Source of the DNA: Chitinophaga agri
GTDB lineage: Bacteria; Bacteroidota; Bacteroidia; Chitinophagales; Chitinophagaceae
DNA: 64,000 nt
Direction of reading: 5' to 3'
Assembly (NCBI RefSeq): GCF_010093065.1
Contig: NZ_CP048113.1
Span: 1,054,001 to 1,118,000 of the forward strand
The notes beneath the pieces were generated by a model. The model was not told where the DNA came from, searched no databases, and worked only from the letters and a program-made list of their open reading frames with translations. This document shows, piece after piece, positions 27,505 to 36,386 of this stretch; positions within the stretch are counted from its first letter, which is position 1; every line of letters starts with the position of its first letter. The translations under genes were made by a program, and so were the position numbers.

Positions 27505-28074
27505 TTACATGCGCTTCCGCAGCATACTTAGAAACACCGGCGTTATGCCCAGGTAGGAAGCGATATGCTTTTGTGTAATACGCAATTCCAGGTCAGGGTA
27601 GCGCTTACGGAAGCGTTTATATCTTGATTCTGCCGTCTCTGACAGATTGGAGATGGTGCGGCGCTGATAAACGTACAGGCCATTCTGTGTGAGAATGCGG
27701 AAGAAGCGTTCCAGCTTGGGCACCTCCTGATACAATTGTTCCATCGCATCGTAACTCAGGTAACAGACAGTCGTATCCTCCAGCGCATCGATACTCATAA
27801 AGGCCGGCTTTTGCATGGAAAAGCTGGTAATATCTACTGCCCACCAGTTCTCCGGAGAAAAGGAAATATTATGTTCATCACCATTTTCATCGGTATAGAA
27901 AAGACGCAGGCATCCGCTAACCACATAATAAACGTTCCGCGCGGTTGTACCGGCATCCAGCAGTACGGTATGTTTAGGTACATCCCTTACCTGCAATACA
28001 GCAGATATTCTTTCAACTTCGCTGGCATCGAGATGAATGTGTAGTGCGAAGTTCTTAAAAATGGCATCAAACAT
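27505..28074 (-). CDS. Crp/Fnr-family transcriptional regulator
   Basis: A 189-residue regulator with a cyclic-nucleotide-binding fold (about 20-130: HTVLLDAGTTARNVYYVVSG) and a short C-terminal helix-turn-helix (LRITQKHIASYLGITPVFLS). The small size and the weakly conserved nucleotide pocket are typical of the many Bacteroidota Crp paralogues that may not bind cAMP. It is divergent from the DUF1330 gene; the 133-base gap probably holds both promoters, making that gene a candidate target. Confidence 0.9.
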   Translation of the reverse strand: MFDAIFKNFALHIHLDASEVERISAVLQVRDVPKHTVLLDAGTTARNVYYVVSGCLRLFYTDENGDEHNISFSPENWWAVDITSFSMQKPAFMSIDALEDTTVCYLSYDAMEQLYQEVPKLERFFRILTQNGLYVYQRRTISNLSETAESRYKRFRKRYPDLELRITQKHIASYLGITPVFLSMLRKRM

Positions 28075-28207
28075 CAGGCACGTTTTAACAAAAATAATTG
28101 ATTAATCGACAGCACAGTTTAAGACAAATGCAGTTATGAAATCTTCAAGTAGTTATATTTTATTCTCTGCGCCTAATGGTTTATTTGTAGTCTTAAAACT
28201 TTCAAAT

Positions 28208-28600
28208 ATGAGAATAACAACGATTGACCATAAAGGTCTGAAAGAAACCGCCTGTAACATTCCACCCAACACTCCTGTAGTGATGCTGAACCTGCTGCGC
28301 TTCAAGCCGGACGGTGGCCGCGAGATCTATTACCAGCAATATATTCCCTCTTTCCGCGAATTGGCAGCAAAGCTGCAGCTGGAAGGCATCAAACTCAAGT
28401 GGGGAGGTAATGTATCGGGCAGAATGGCCATAGCAGATAATGAGTGGTGGGACGACGTCTTACTGGTAGAGTATCCTGACTTTGCCAGCTTCCTCTTGAT
28501 AGCCGAGAGTGATGGTTACAGGAATGATGCAGAACCGTTTCGCTTAGCTGCGATCGACGATTGCAGACTCATACCGATGGTGGGATTTATGAAGGAATAA
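28208..28600 (+). CDS. DUF1330-like protein
   Basis: I start at ATG 28208 (MRITTIDHKG), which gives 130 residues; a start at 28136 would add 24 residues of no clear origin. The ferredoxin-like pattern VVMLNLLRFKPDGGREIYYQ and LVEYPDFASFLLIAESDGYR fits DUF1330, a dimeric alpha-beta barrel family without a settled reaction. Its position opposite a Crp/Fnr regulator suggests the two are linked. It ends about 70 bases before the terminator at 28671. Confidence 0.75.
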   Translation: MRITTIDHKGLKETACNIPPNTPVVMLNLLRFKPDGGREIYYQQYIPSFRELAAKLQLEGIKLKWGGNVSGRMAIADNEWWDDVLLVEYPDFASFLLIAESDGYRNDAEPFRLAAIDDCRLIPMVGFMKE

Positions 28601-28670
28601 ATTTTCAGAAAATGATAATGCATTCCGCGGGTTGTTTACCTACCAGGTAACAAATAATTATTGCAAATGA

Positions 28671-28709
28671 AAAAGGGACTATCTATGATCATCACGGATA
28701 GTCCCTTTT
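28671..28709 (+). terminator. Bidirectional terminator between convergent genes
   Basis: A perfect 13-bp stem, AAAAGGGACTATC with GATAGTCCCTTTT, has a 13-base loop. It lies between the DUF1330-like gene and the flavin monooxygenase gene. Confidence 0.75.
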
Positions 28710-28849
28710 ACGCAGTCACCGCTGGAGAAAGGTAATTGGGGCCGCTGTAACCTTTGCATGTTTAATTTGTAGATACGCAATTTTCCTGCCTGGAGCGTCG
28801 ACAGTAGTATAGACAATGGTAATACAGCCATTAACAGATCAAAGATATT

Positions 28850-30025
28850 TTATTGCACAGGGTTAAACAGTTCCAATAGTCGTTCCTGGGCCTCGTCTGC
28901 CCGCATCCATTGACTCATCTCGATAGAAGATCTCGCTTCTGCCGTGCCTCTCTCCTGCATAGCCGCCTCATATGCGGCAATAGCCGCTTTGACATCTGAA
29001 AAACCCTCACTGGTAAGGCATTCAGCCAGGTCCAACGCATCCAGCATAGCCAGGTTCACGCCTTCGCCGGAGGGCGGCATGATATGGGCCGCATCACCCA
29101 GCAGCGTAACATTAGCATGGGGCTCCCAGCTTTGATCAAAGGGAATGCAATACTGCGGACGCAACAAATAAGGCGAATCCGCCTTCTCAAACAGGGGTGC
29201 CCATACATTATTCCAGCCTGGTGTTTCAGAGAGGAACCAGGTCAGCACCTGCTGCCCGTCGGAGAAATCTATGCCGCTACTGTTCCACCAGCCTTCCGGC
29301 TTTTCCTGTACGAAGTAAAAATCTATACTGCCATCGCCCTTAGAAGAAATGTGCAGGTATTTGCCATCGGCATGCACGTAGACTTTCCCGCCTTTAAGCA
29401 GTTCACTGGCCTGGGGCACAGTGGTAGCAGCATGGCTCACATTGCCCTGCACGATCACCACGCCCGCATAGCTTGGGCGAATGTCTGTAACGAATGGGCG
29501 CACTTTGGAATTGCCGCCATCTGCGCCGATCACGATATCGGCGGTAACTGTATCGCCGTTGCTGAATTCGATCTGCCAGCCATAACCTGCCGGCGTCATA
29601 TTTTTAAACTGGCGGTTCCACACCACAGTGCTTGGTTGCAGGGAATCCAGCAGCATATCGCGTAGCGGCGCCCGGTCTATCTCTGGCCGGGCATATTCAC
29701 TCTCCAGATCCAGCAGGTCTACCGTGGCATTGAAGTTCATACTATGCTCGTCGTAAACGACCTGGCCGTATTTATCGATCACCCGGCCCTTTTCCGCCCC
29801 GGGACGATAGTTGGCCAGGAATGCATCGCGCAGGCCCATAGCTTTAATAGCCTTAAGGCCCGATTCAAAGTGAAGGTCTAACGTTGCGCCCTGTACGCGG
29901 GCTTCGGCGTCCACATCTCGTTCATATACGGTCACATCCACACCTTTCATTTGTAACAGGCGTGCCAGCGTCAACCCCCCTGGGCCACCGCCAATGATGG
30001 CTACTTTTTTAGCTGCTATTAACAT
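28850..30025 (-). CDS. Tet(X)-like FAD-dependent monooxygenase
   Basis: From ATG 30025 the protein has 391 residues, close to the 388 of Tet(X). The Rossmann motif GGGPGG (12-17), the segment VTVYERDVDAEARVQGATLD and later PEIDRAPLRDMLLDSL, VIGADGGNSKVRPFVTD and GDAAHIMPPSGEGVN (310-324) follow Tet(X) almost step by step as I recall its sequence. Such enzymes use NADPH and O2 to hydroxylate aromatic or tetracycline-like substrates and are cytosolic. Differences in the substrate-side residues (about 190-235) mean tetracycline activity cannot be assumed. It is a single transcript with a terminator at 28671. Confidence 0.85.
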   Translation of the reverse strand: MLIAAKKVAIIGGGPGGLTLARLLQMKGVDVTVYERDVDAEARVQGATLDLHFESGLKAIKAMGLRDAFLANYRPGAEKGRVIDKYGQVVYDEHSMNFNATVDLLDLESEYARPEIDRAPLRDMLLDSLQPSTVVWNRQFKNMTPAGYGWQIEFSNGDTVTADIVIGADGGNSKVRPFVTDIRPSYAGVVIVQGNVSHAATTVPQASELLKGGKVYVHADGKYLHISSKGDGSIDFYFVQEKPEGWWNSSGIDFSDGQQVLTWFLSETPGWNNVWAPLFEKADSPYLLRPQYCIPFDQSWEPHANVTLLGDAAHIMPPSGEGVNLAMLDALDLAECLTSEGFSDVKAAIAAYEAAMQERGTAEARSSIEMSQWMRADEAQERLLELFNPVQ

Positions 30026-30548
30026 AAGTATTTTGTTTACAGTAAATATTCCGTTTTCACAAGCAAATAACCGCCTCATCCACTGCTGTCATCATCGATT
30101 TCTTCTTTGCCAGGTGTCGGTTGCATAGTGCAAAGTTGCCGCCCTATCTTCCAATAAAATAGCCCTCTCCGATAATAAAATAGTCGTAAATGAAAATCCG
30201 GTCAAAAGGCGCTTCTCTGGTGTTGCCGCAGGAGCAAGTGCCGATAACAACTATTTACAATTGTCAAGGTCACTGATGGTCACAGCCGGCTGCAGAAAGA
30301 TGTAACAACTGTAACGTCTGACCTAACGGGCATATAGCATCACAATGACAGAAGCTGCCTCATAAAAGAACGAGGCAGCTTCTGTCATTAAGTAATAAGC
30401 CTTTAACTTCTCATCACCGTAAGTCCCAAGTAACCGGGCGACGAATAAATGTCACTATCAATATTTCTTCTAAACAGTTTTAAGCAGGTCATTCGCATAG
30501 CCTGGTGAGGTTCTTCTCCTTTTAAATGCGTGGAAATCCTATACTGGT
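30026..30548. other. Intergenic stretch with a terminator, no gene seen
   Basis: About 520 bases. The only clear element is the hairpin 30346-30387. The part next to 30026 should hold the promoter of the monooxygenase gene. I see no open frame with family features. Confidence 0.55.
30346..30387 (-). terminator. Terminator for the cupin-AraC-SnoaL group
   Basis: A perfect 16-bp stem, TGACAGAAGCTGCCTC with GAGGCAGCTTCTGTCA, encloses a 10-base loop. It is about 160 bases past the stop codon of the SnoaL-like gene. Confidence 0.75.
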
Positions 30549-30905
30549 CTAATTATAGTGCCCCATTGCCTGGAATACTTTCCCATTTTCATCGAACGCA
30601 AAAAATTCTGCCGCCTTCTTTCCGTTGACGCTGGTATAATAGATGATCACCGTATTCATGCACGATAAAACTTCATGCAGCTCGAAATGAAGATCGCTGT
30701 ATTTCGCCAATGCCTTTTCCCAGTAGTTCCGCACGTTTTGTTTTCCTTTCAGACGGCCATCCGGACTAATGCCCATTTGTAATATAAAGGGACTGCTCAT
30801 TTCAAAATCTCCGGTATAATGTGCGAGTACTGCATCAAGGTCATGCGCATTCCATGCAGCCACCCATTCGTTTGCAAATTGCAGGGCTTGTTCTCGTGAG
30901 ATCAT
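30549..30905 (-). CDS. SnoaL-like (NTF2-fold) protein
   Basis: A 118-residue protein with the SnoaL/NTF2 pattern: EWVAAWNAHDLDAVLAHYTG near the N-terminus, then GRLKGKQNVRNYWEKAL and a terminal sheet. Members are small cytosolic enzymes or binding proteins with a cone-shaped pocket; the reaction cannot be told. It lies 51 bases after the AraC gene on the same strand and is probably the last gene of the cupin-AraC-SnoaL transcript. Confidence 0.85.
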   Translation of the reverse strand: MISREQALQFANEWVAAWNAHDLDAVLAHYTGDFEMSSPFILQMGISPDGRLKGKQNVRNYWEKALAKYSDLHFELHEVLSCMNTVIIYYTSVNGKKAAEFFAFDENGKVFQAMGHYN

Positions 30906-30956
30906 TTTTTTTGATAAAAGTACTGCACTGGAATGTAAAAGAATAGGACAAAAAGG

Positions 30957-31556
30957 TCAAATTTCTAGCTGACCCGGTGTGCGCCCATAGGCCTGTTTAT
31001 ACCTGCGGATAAAGTAAGAGACATCTTCAAACCCGCTCCTGTAGCAGGCTTCTTTCACAGATAGCCGCTTGTGCTGCAGAAGGTACTGTGCCTGTTGTAA
31101 TCGCTTTTCGATCATCCATTGTCCAGGGCTACAGCCTACATTCCTTTTGAACCATCGCTTAAAAGTACTTAGGCTCATATTGTAATTGCTGGCGTAATAC
31201 TGCAATTGCATACGGTCCGCAATGTGACAGGCCATAGAACTGAGCAGCGTATCCGCATCGCCAAGCAGTAAGTTCAGGCTTACAAAAGGCTCCCGCTTCA
31301 CGATAATTTCAGAATATAAAATGCTGTTTTTCGGAACGAAAAGCGCATCACCAGCTTTCATATCATACCGCTCCCCATTCAGGAAGACCATTTTCCGGCC
31401 TTCACGCACATAAGTAAGTGCAGCGTGAGGCATAAAGAATGCATCTTCCGAAGAGCGGCGGTATTGGCAGAAAGCCATATTAACTGCGCCGTCAGCATAC
31501 ACGGGCTCTACCCTAGCCCTAGCCTGGTTGAAGTTTTCATATAACCTGATCATCAA
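30957..31556 (-). CDS. Short AraC-family regulator with cupin sensor
   Basis: A 199-residue regulator, about 80-100 residues shorter than a usual AraC protein. An N-terminal cupin segment (MPHAALTYVREGRKMVFLNG, then YDMKAGDALFVPKNS) runs almost directly into the double helix-turn-helix (MSLSTFKRWFKRNVGCSPG, then VKEACYRSGFEDVSYFIRRY). The linker and dimerisation helices are much reduced. It lies between a cupin gene (54 bases upstream) and a SnoaL gene (51 bases downstream), likely one transcript. Confidence 0.85.
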   Translation of the reverse strand: MMIRLYENFNQARARVEPVYADGAVNMAFCQYRRSSEDAFFMPHAALTYVREGRKMVFLNGERYDMKAGDALFVPKNSILYSEIIVKREPFVSLNLLLGDADTLLSSMACHIADRMQLQYYASNYNMSLSTFKRWFKRNVGCSPGQWMIEKRLQQAQYLLQHKRLSVKEACYRSGFEDVSYFIRRYKQAYGRTPGQLEI

Positions 31557-31610
31557 AGAAAAATTAGTGGGGAGATTACTGCCGTCCTGTACTATCTAAT
31601 GTGCTCCGGC

Positions 31611-32036
31611 TCATTGTTTCTTAACTGCCAGTGGTTGTCCATCCCCACCGAGGTAGACTACAAATAACACGACATCAGTAGTATCCTTGTTTGTTCCTCT
31701 GTGATAAGTATCATAAGATTCCACAAAGCTATCCCCTTCCTTATATTCAGCAGGCGGATGGCCCTCTATCTCAACCGTCAGCCTGCCTTTCAGTACATAG
31801 GAAAATACAGGGATCAGATGTTTATGCCAACCCGTAGTCTCACCGGGAGGAAAGGTAATTTTAGCCATGGTAACCTTTGCATCTTTAAACTGCGGGTACG
31901 CAATTTTCTGCCCGATAGCGTTTACAGTAGTATCCACCAACCTTTCAATCTTCAGTTTTCCCGCGTACTGCTGTGCATGCACGGCTGTGGTGATAAAAAT
32001 AAGTAGTGCAATAATGGTCTTGATCTTGGAAAACAT
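31611..32036 (-). CDS. Secreted cupin-domain protein
   Basis: With ATG at 32036 (MFSKIKTIIALLIF) the protein has 141 residues and a signal peptide ending AVHAQ. The cupin core has both metal motifs: GETTGWHKHLIPVFSYVLKG and YKEGDSFVES followed by YDTYHRG. It is a periplasmic single-domain cupin; a dioxygenase, isomerase or binding role is possible. It is first in the probable cupin-AraC-SnoaL unit. Confidence 0.85.
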   Translation of the reverse strand: MFSKIKTIIALLIFITTAVHAQQYAGKLKIERLVDTTVNAIGQKIAYPQFKDAKVTMAKITFPPGETTGWHKHLIPVFSYVLKGRLTVEIEGHPPAEYKEGDSFVESYDTYHRGTNKDTTDVVLFVVYLGGDGQPLAVKKQ

Positions 32037-32165
32037 TACTTTTGAAATTTGATGTAAATATATCATCAAACAGTTAATTTCATACCATCTTACGACTATG
32101 ACGCTAAAATGATTGTGTCGTAGTTATTATCATCTTCGATCCCAATCGGCCTAACCGAAAATACA

Positions 32166-33116
32166 ATGCCTGTAGCACTAGACGACTTTATAGAACAAAA
32201 GGAATGCATCTACAAAGATGACCATTACTGCGTACGTAATAATGGCGCTATTATGCGTTCCGCCCGTGACGGAAAGCGCGTGCGAAAGAATGATAGTCAG
32301 TGGACGTTTGGCAAACCGAACGACAAAACTGGCTATATGGAGATGTCTTCTGAAGGTGTCCATAGAATAATAGCCACCGCCTTTCACGGACCTGCCCCGT
32401 CGAAGGACCATGTTGCTGATCATATAGATACTAATAAACGTAACAACCGTCCGGAAAATCTGCGCTGGGTGACCCGGCTCGAGAACATCCTGCTCAACCC
32501 CATTACCGCAAAACGAATAGCGCTCGTATGTGGTAGCGTTGAAGCTTTTCTGGCTGATCCTTCAAAGTATCGTAGCAGGTTCAGGGATCCTAACATAAAA
32601 TGGATGCAGACGGTGAGCGTTGAGCAGGCAAAGGCCTGCCGGGATAATCTGATAGCATGGGCGTTAAGTGACAATCATGCCGTAGCGGGGAAACCTGTAG
32701 ATGAGTGGATCTTCTGGGAGCGGCGGGGTTCATTTATAGCCCCGGCGCAACCAAAACCGACTCCTTCAGCGACAGCTAATGCTATACAGAAAGAATGGCA
32801 GCACCCAACCGAATTTCCCTTTTGCCCACAGGAGCCGCAGGACTGGCCACTATATGCCTATAGGCAGAAGCTGGTACATGGTAAGGTCTTTTCCCTGAAC
32901 GAACACGTCACCACAACTGTATATGATTTTGCGCTTTCCGATGACAGGAATGTGTTATGGATATTAACAAAGTCGGCGAAGGAAAATCCTGTAAAAACCT
33001 GGCTGTTATTGCAGGTGACCTATGAAAATGAGATGTTTGTACATACCAGTCTTGGAACCTATTTGGACCAGGATGGAGCGGAAAAACAATTTGCAATCGC
33101 GCGCGGCATTGAGTGA
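32166..33116 (+). CDS. HNH-endonuclease-like protein with unknown C-terminal half
   Basis: A 316-residue protein. Residues about 18-103 form the NUMOD/HNH_3 arrangement seen in phage and homing-type nucleases: VHRIIATAFHG (65-75), then DHVADHIDTNKRNNRPENLR with the HNH metal residues around H86, N94 and N97, then WVT. The remaining ~200 residues show no motif I know and contain several Trp/Pro-rich patches. It is isolated, with no intein, intron or phage gene beside it, so it is either a free-standing mobile nuclease or a domesticated one. Confidence 0.8.
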   Translation: MPVALDDFIEQKECIYKDDHYCVRNNGAIMRSARDGKRVRKNDSQWTFGKPNDKTGYMEMSSEGVHRIIATAFHGPAPSKDHVADHIDTNKRNNRPENLRWVTRLENILLNPITAKRIALVCGSVEAFLADPSKYRSRFRDPNIKWMQTVSVEQAKACRDNLIAWALSDNHAVAGKPVDEWIFWERRGSFIAPAQPKPTPSATANAIQKEWQHPTEFPFCPQEPQDWPLYAYRQKLVHGKVFSLNEHVTTTVYDFALSDDRNVLWILTKSAKENPVKTWLLLQVTYENEMFVHTSLGTYLDQDGAEKQFAIARGIE

Positions 33117-33204
33117 TTATATTAGAAGTGAAGTGACTGACGGTCAGAAGTGACCTATATATAAGAACCCGATCTGTTCATAACCGGAAAATCATCTCAA
33201 AGAC

Positions 33205-33256
33205 TGTGTAAAAAATAAAGATCGGAGCTTTATGAATCCATCTTTATTATTTACAC
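33205..33256. terminator. Hairpin between convergent HNH and VOC genes
   Basis: TGTGTAAAAAATAAAGAT pairs with ATCTTTATTATTTACACA with one mismatch near the middle, around a ~17-base loop. It lies between the stop codons at 33116 and 33286. Confidence 0.6.
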
Positions 33257-33285
33257 AATCTATCCTTCGTGGCATCCTGGTTTAA

Positions 33286-33714
33286 TTAGGAAACCGGGTC
33301 GAACGATATAATCCATTCAATACCATATTTATCCCTGAACATCCCGGCGTAGGTCCCCCATGGACTGTCCCCCATCGGTCCTTCCACCTCTCCACCCACG
33401 GATAATCCATTAAATATGCGATCAGCTTCTTCACGGCTTTCGGTGTTCACATGTATCTTAGACCGGTTTTCACTTTCGCTTACCCGTCCCAAAAATCCTG
33501 GAACATCGTTGGCTATTAACACATTGTTCTTACCTAGCGGCAAGCTGATATACATTATCTTATCTGCCTCCTCTTCGGCCACCTGAAAATCAGGTCCGGA
33601 CAAATCTTTAAAACGGGTAATTTTTGTAAACTCACCCCCAAAAACTGATCTGTAAAAAGTGAACGCCTCTTCGGCATTGCCATTGAAGTTAATCCACGGA
33701 TTGATTGCTCTCAT
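33286..33714 (-). CDS. VOC-family (PhnB-like) protein
   Basis: A 142-residue protein of the glyoxalase/dioxygenase (VOC) fold. The opening INPWINFNGNAEEAFTFYRS and the closing segment DSPWGTYAGMFRDKYGIEWI are the signature of the PhnB / 3-demethylubiquinone-methyltransferase-like group. These are small dimeric cytosolic proteins, mostly of unknown substrate. It is transcribed alone. Confidence 0.88.
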   Translation of the reverse strand: MRAINPWINFNGNAEEAFTFYRSVFGGEFTKITRFKDLSGPDFQVAEEEADKIMYISLPLGKNNVLIANDVPGFLGRVSESENRSKIHVNTESREEADRIFNGLSVGGEVEGPMGDSPWGTYAGMFRDKYGIEWIISFDPVS

Positions 33715-34098
33715 AATTTCTTGTTTATTGTGTTCCTGATAATTTCAATGCTGAAGCAGCAAACCGATAATTCAGGGCCCCAAAGACCTATCTGAAGCCT
33801 TCTGTAAACCTACCCATGCATTCAACCGGTTCATTATAGTGAAATACAGCAACTTCATTCATACATAAACCGCCTACATCAACAAAATTAGGCCGTAAAT
33901 GTTTCAAAGGAACAAACAAGTTTCGGATTCTTCCAAAATGGTATGTACATAACAAAATAAACACTTGAATACTCAGTAGCTTTATATCACAATAACAATG
34001 GGGAGAAAAAGCAATTAGCCCTTTCTCCCCATTTTGTTTTAGTATGCTTGTCAGTGATACTCATCTGACTAGCCATTTCAAGTAGTCCTATATTCTGA
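33715..34098. other. Intergenic stretch with one hairpin
   Basis: About 385 bases. It holds the terminator at 33997-34033 and otherwise A/T-rich sequence. A 102-codon minus frame at 33987-34295 is an out-of-frame shadow of the ferredoxin gene and crosses the terminator. Confidence 0.55.
33997..34033 (-). terminator. Terminator downstream of the ferredoxin gene
   Basis: A 12-bp perfect stem, AATGGGGAGAAA (33997-34008) with TTTCTCCCCATT (34022-34033), has a 13-base loop and flanking A/T-rich runs. It lies 65 bases after the ferredoxin stop codon. Confidence 0.75.
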
Positions 34099-34446
34099 CT
34101 AAAGATGTAATTTATCTTTTTTCGCCAGCAGTTCTGCGATAGACTCCTGGTACATTTCGTCCGGCACGCAGCAGTCCACCGGGCAGTGGGCTGCACATTG
34201 AGGTTCCTCGTGAAATCCCTGACACTCTGTGCATTTGTCTGCGACAATGTAATACAGATCGTTGGACAGGGGAGCATTGTGCTGACTGGCATCAATAACG
34301 GATCCGTCGCTCAATACAAAATTACCTTTCAAGTTTGTGCCATCTGATATTGCCCATTCTACGCCACCTTCATAGATCGCGTTATTGGGACATTCAGATT
34401 CACAGGCACCACAGAAAATACATTCCTCTGTAATTTTAATAGCCAT
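34099..34446 (-). CDS. 2[4Fe-4S] ferredoxin with a long inter-cluster insertion
   Basis: A 115-residue low-potential electron carrier. Cluster I ligands are C9, C12, C15 and C19 (CIFCGACESECP); cluster II has C72, C75, C84 and C88 (CTECQGFHEEPQCAAHCPVD), with the 8-residue insertion between the second and third cysteines of the Chromatium (Alvin) type. About 50 residues separate the clusters, longer than in standard members, and carry an acidic, hydrophobic-poor loop (GGVEWAISDGTNLKGNF). Bacteroidota homologues of this shape are common. Redox partners are not encoded nearby. Confidence 0.9.
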   Translation of the reverse strand: MAIKITEECIFCGACESECPNNAIYEGGVEWAISDGTNLKGNFVLSDGSVIDASQHNAPLSNDLYYIVADKCTECQGFHEEPQCAAHCPVDCCVPDEMYQESIAELLAKKDKLHL

Positions 34447-34776
34447 AATAATCTAGTTTGGAAGCTGTCTATGCTTCATGGTGTAATAAAAATAATCAGG
34501 ATAAAATTAGTAGAAAATTATTTATTATCCCAACAACCCGTGAATAAAAGCAGACGTGCAAAGTACAAGTAGAATAATTCCTTTCTGTTCATATAAGATG
34601 AATCTAAATGCATCATATTATTGCAGGACGTTAACTGATGCCTCCTACACAAAAGGACACTTATCAGCATCGGGTAATATAGATTTCATTACTTTAGGTA
34701 TCCGAAAGAAGTACAGAGACAGGAGAATGAATTTGCCTGATGGCTGACTAGACATCGGAAGATATAAGACCTAATA
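34447..34776. other. Intergenic stretch, no gene seen
   Basis: About 330 bases between the divergent ferredoxin and RNase H genes. It is A/T-rich near 34480-34540. A 63-codon plus frame (34556-34747) has no family features. Confidence 0.5.
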
Positions 34777-35232
34777 ATGATGAATCATGTGGATATATAT
34801 ACAGATGGAAGCTGTGATACCCAAACACGCCGCGGTGCATGGGTAGCCATCTTATTGATTAACGGGGAAAAAGTTGTCTTGTCCGGCATTGCACCCGATA
34901 CCACCCATAACAGGATGGAACTAGCTGCAGTGATAGCAGGTATCACCTATATAGAAAAAAACTTTGAAGATATTCAACAGCTGCACATTTACACTGATAG
35001 CCAATATGTAACGGGATTGATGTTGCGAAGGGATAAACTCATCAAGACAAATTTCATTACAAGTAAGGGAACCCTGCTACGTAACGCAGATCTGATAAAG
35101 AAGCTTTATGAATTAGAGACACAGATACACCTGGTATTCACCAAAGTAAAAGCCCATCAAAAACAGGGTACTGCTATCAATTATAATATTGATGCGGATA
35201 AACTGGTGAGAAAGCTGATGAGAGAATCGTAG
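34777..35232 (+). CDS. rnhA: Ribonuclease HI
   Basis: A 151-residue RNase H that removes the RNA strand of RNA-DNA hybrids. The active-site carboxylates are visible: D10 in YTDGSCD, E48 in HNRMELAAV, D74 in YTDSQYV and D139 in NIDADKL; H127 in KAHQK is in the usual loop. The last motif is unusual (NIDADKLVRK instead of NERCDxLA), but the aspartate is kept. The start may be the second of two adjacent ATGs (34780). It is followed by a terminator at 35266. Confidence 0.9.
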   Translation: MMNHVDIYTDGSCDTQTRRGAWVAILLINGEKVVLSGIAPDTTHNRMELAAVIAGITYIEKNFEDIQQLHIYTDSQYVTGLMLRRDKLIKTNFITSKGTLLRNADLIKKLYELETQIHLVFTKVKAHQKQGTAINYNIDADKLVRKLMRES

Positions 35233-35265
35233 TAGAAAGAAGGCGGGGACGATGAATACATTAAA

Positions 35266-35292
35266 TAAGGCTCACTCGCTGAGTGAGCCTTA
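35266..35292 (+). terminator. Terminator after rnhA
   Basis: A perfect 12-bp stem, TAAGGCTCACTC with GAGTGAGCCTTA, has a 3-base loop (GCT). It lies 33 bases past the stop codon. Confidence 0.75.
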
Positions 35293-35441
35293 CTCGTTAG
35301 GTTATTTATGTTACGCCACAAATGCAGTTTCAGTACCAAATGGTTTCGCTCAGCACAATGAACTACGTTTGCACTCATTCACTGCAGTTACAACATTGGT
35401 AATTGATCGTCCAGGTACATCGCAACTATTATACATAAGCC

Positions 35442-35807
35442 TTAATTGCAAAAAGGATAAAGTGGGCAGAGTTTCAGCTTAGCTTTCTTAATAGATTCAT
35501 AGCTGACTTCAAACTCTTCAGTATTGTTGGTTTTAGGCGTCTGTGCACCTTTGATCTCTGTTAGTAATGTCCGGTAACGTTCGAGGATCTTAGCCAGGTT
35601 TTTACTTGATCCATCCTGCTGGTACGCCTCAGTTGCCTTTTGCGTCAGGACGTCAAACGCCTTATTTGCGTTGTCGTTAATAACGACATTCGCCAATATC
35701 TCACGTTTAGCTTCCGCCAGCTTTACATTCAATGAATCCTTGGACTGTGCTTTGGTTTGGAGACAGAAAAGCAGCAGAAATCCACATAATAGTTTGTACA
35801 TCTTCAT
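35442..35807 (-). CDS. Small secreted helical protein, function unknown
   Basis: A 121-residue product with signal peptide MKMYKLLCGFLLLFCLQTKAQ. The mature part is almost entirely helical and charged (KLAEAKREILANVVI and ILERYRTLLTEIKGA), then a linker and a C-terminal basic stretch with two cysteines (KLCPLYPFC). Its size and the terminal cysteine pair suggest a small periplasmic protein. No family is recognised. Confidence 0.65.
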   Translation of the reverse strand: MKMYKLLCGFLLLFCLQTKAQSKDSLNVKLAEAKREILANVVINDNANKAFDVLTQKATEAYQQDGSSKNLAKILERYRTLLTEIKGAQTPKTNNTEEFEVSYESIKKAKLKLCPLYPFCN

Positions 35808-36386
35808 AAGATTTAGTTAAAAACGGAGTAATGAGCACCTCGCGGGCAGACTAAATAGTAGCGTCTGCCGATTTACTTTGCCAGGTATTCGATCCCCCGA
35901 AGTTGTAAAAATACCAACTACCTGCTAGTTTTACAAACTCCCTGGGCAAATCAGCCCTAATTTTTACAATCAACTGAAATACAGTACACTAAAACAGCAA
36001 CAGCTACCGGGCTACAATACTACAGCCGAAATCGCCAATACCTGTGGGTACTCAACTTTGTGACCAACCTGAGAAAAACTTACCGGCATATCACATTATC
36101 TGTCATCAATAGACGATATCCATCGGCCCACCTAACATTGTAACCTATTCTTTGTATATACAATCCGCTTCATCGTCTACGGTTAACAGTATTTTTATTT
36201 TTTTAAAACAGGCTCCAGGATGAACCGATTTCACAGACAAATTGATTCTATGGCGTTTATGCGTCATTGTGACTAATAGAGACGTGGATCCGTCATCCCA
36301 TCAAGACAGGATGGCATAACTAATAATTTTTATATTTAATATATGCGTTTATCTTTACAGCCAATTGTTTAATTAAACCTATTTCT
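35808..36386. other. Long intergenic stretch with small hairpins
   Basis: About 580 bases without a gene. Upstream of the secreted-protein gene lie two small inverted repeats: GGCAGAC/GTCTGCC (35845-35851 with 35863-35869) and AGTTGTAAAA / TTTTACAAACT (around 35900-35941). They could belong to its leader. The right half next to 36387 is A/T-rich, as expected for a promoter. Confidence 0.45.

Noticed and set aside
34556..34747. 63-codon plus-strand frame before rnhA
   Set aside because: No family features, and it occupies the rnhA promoter region.
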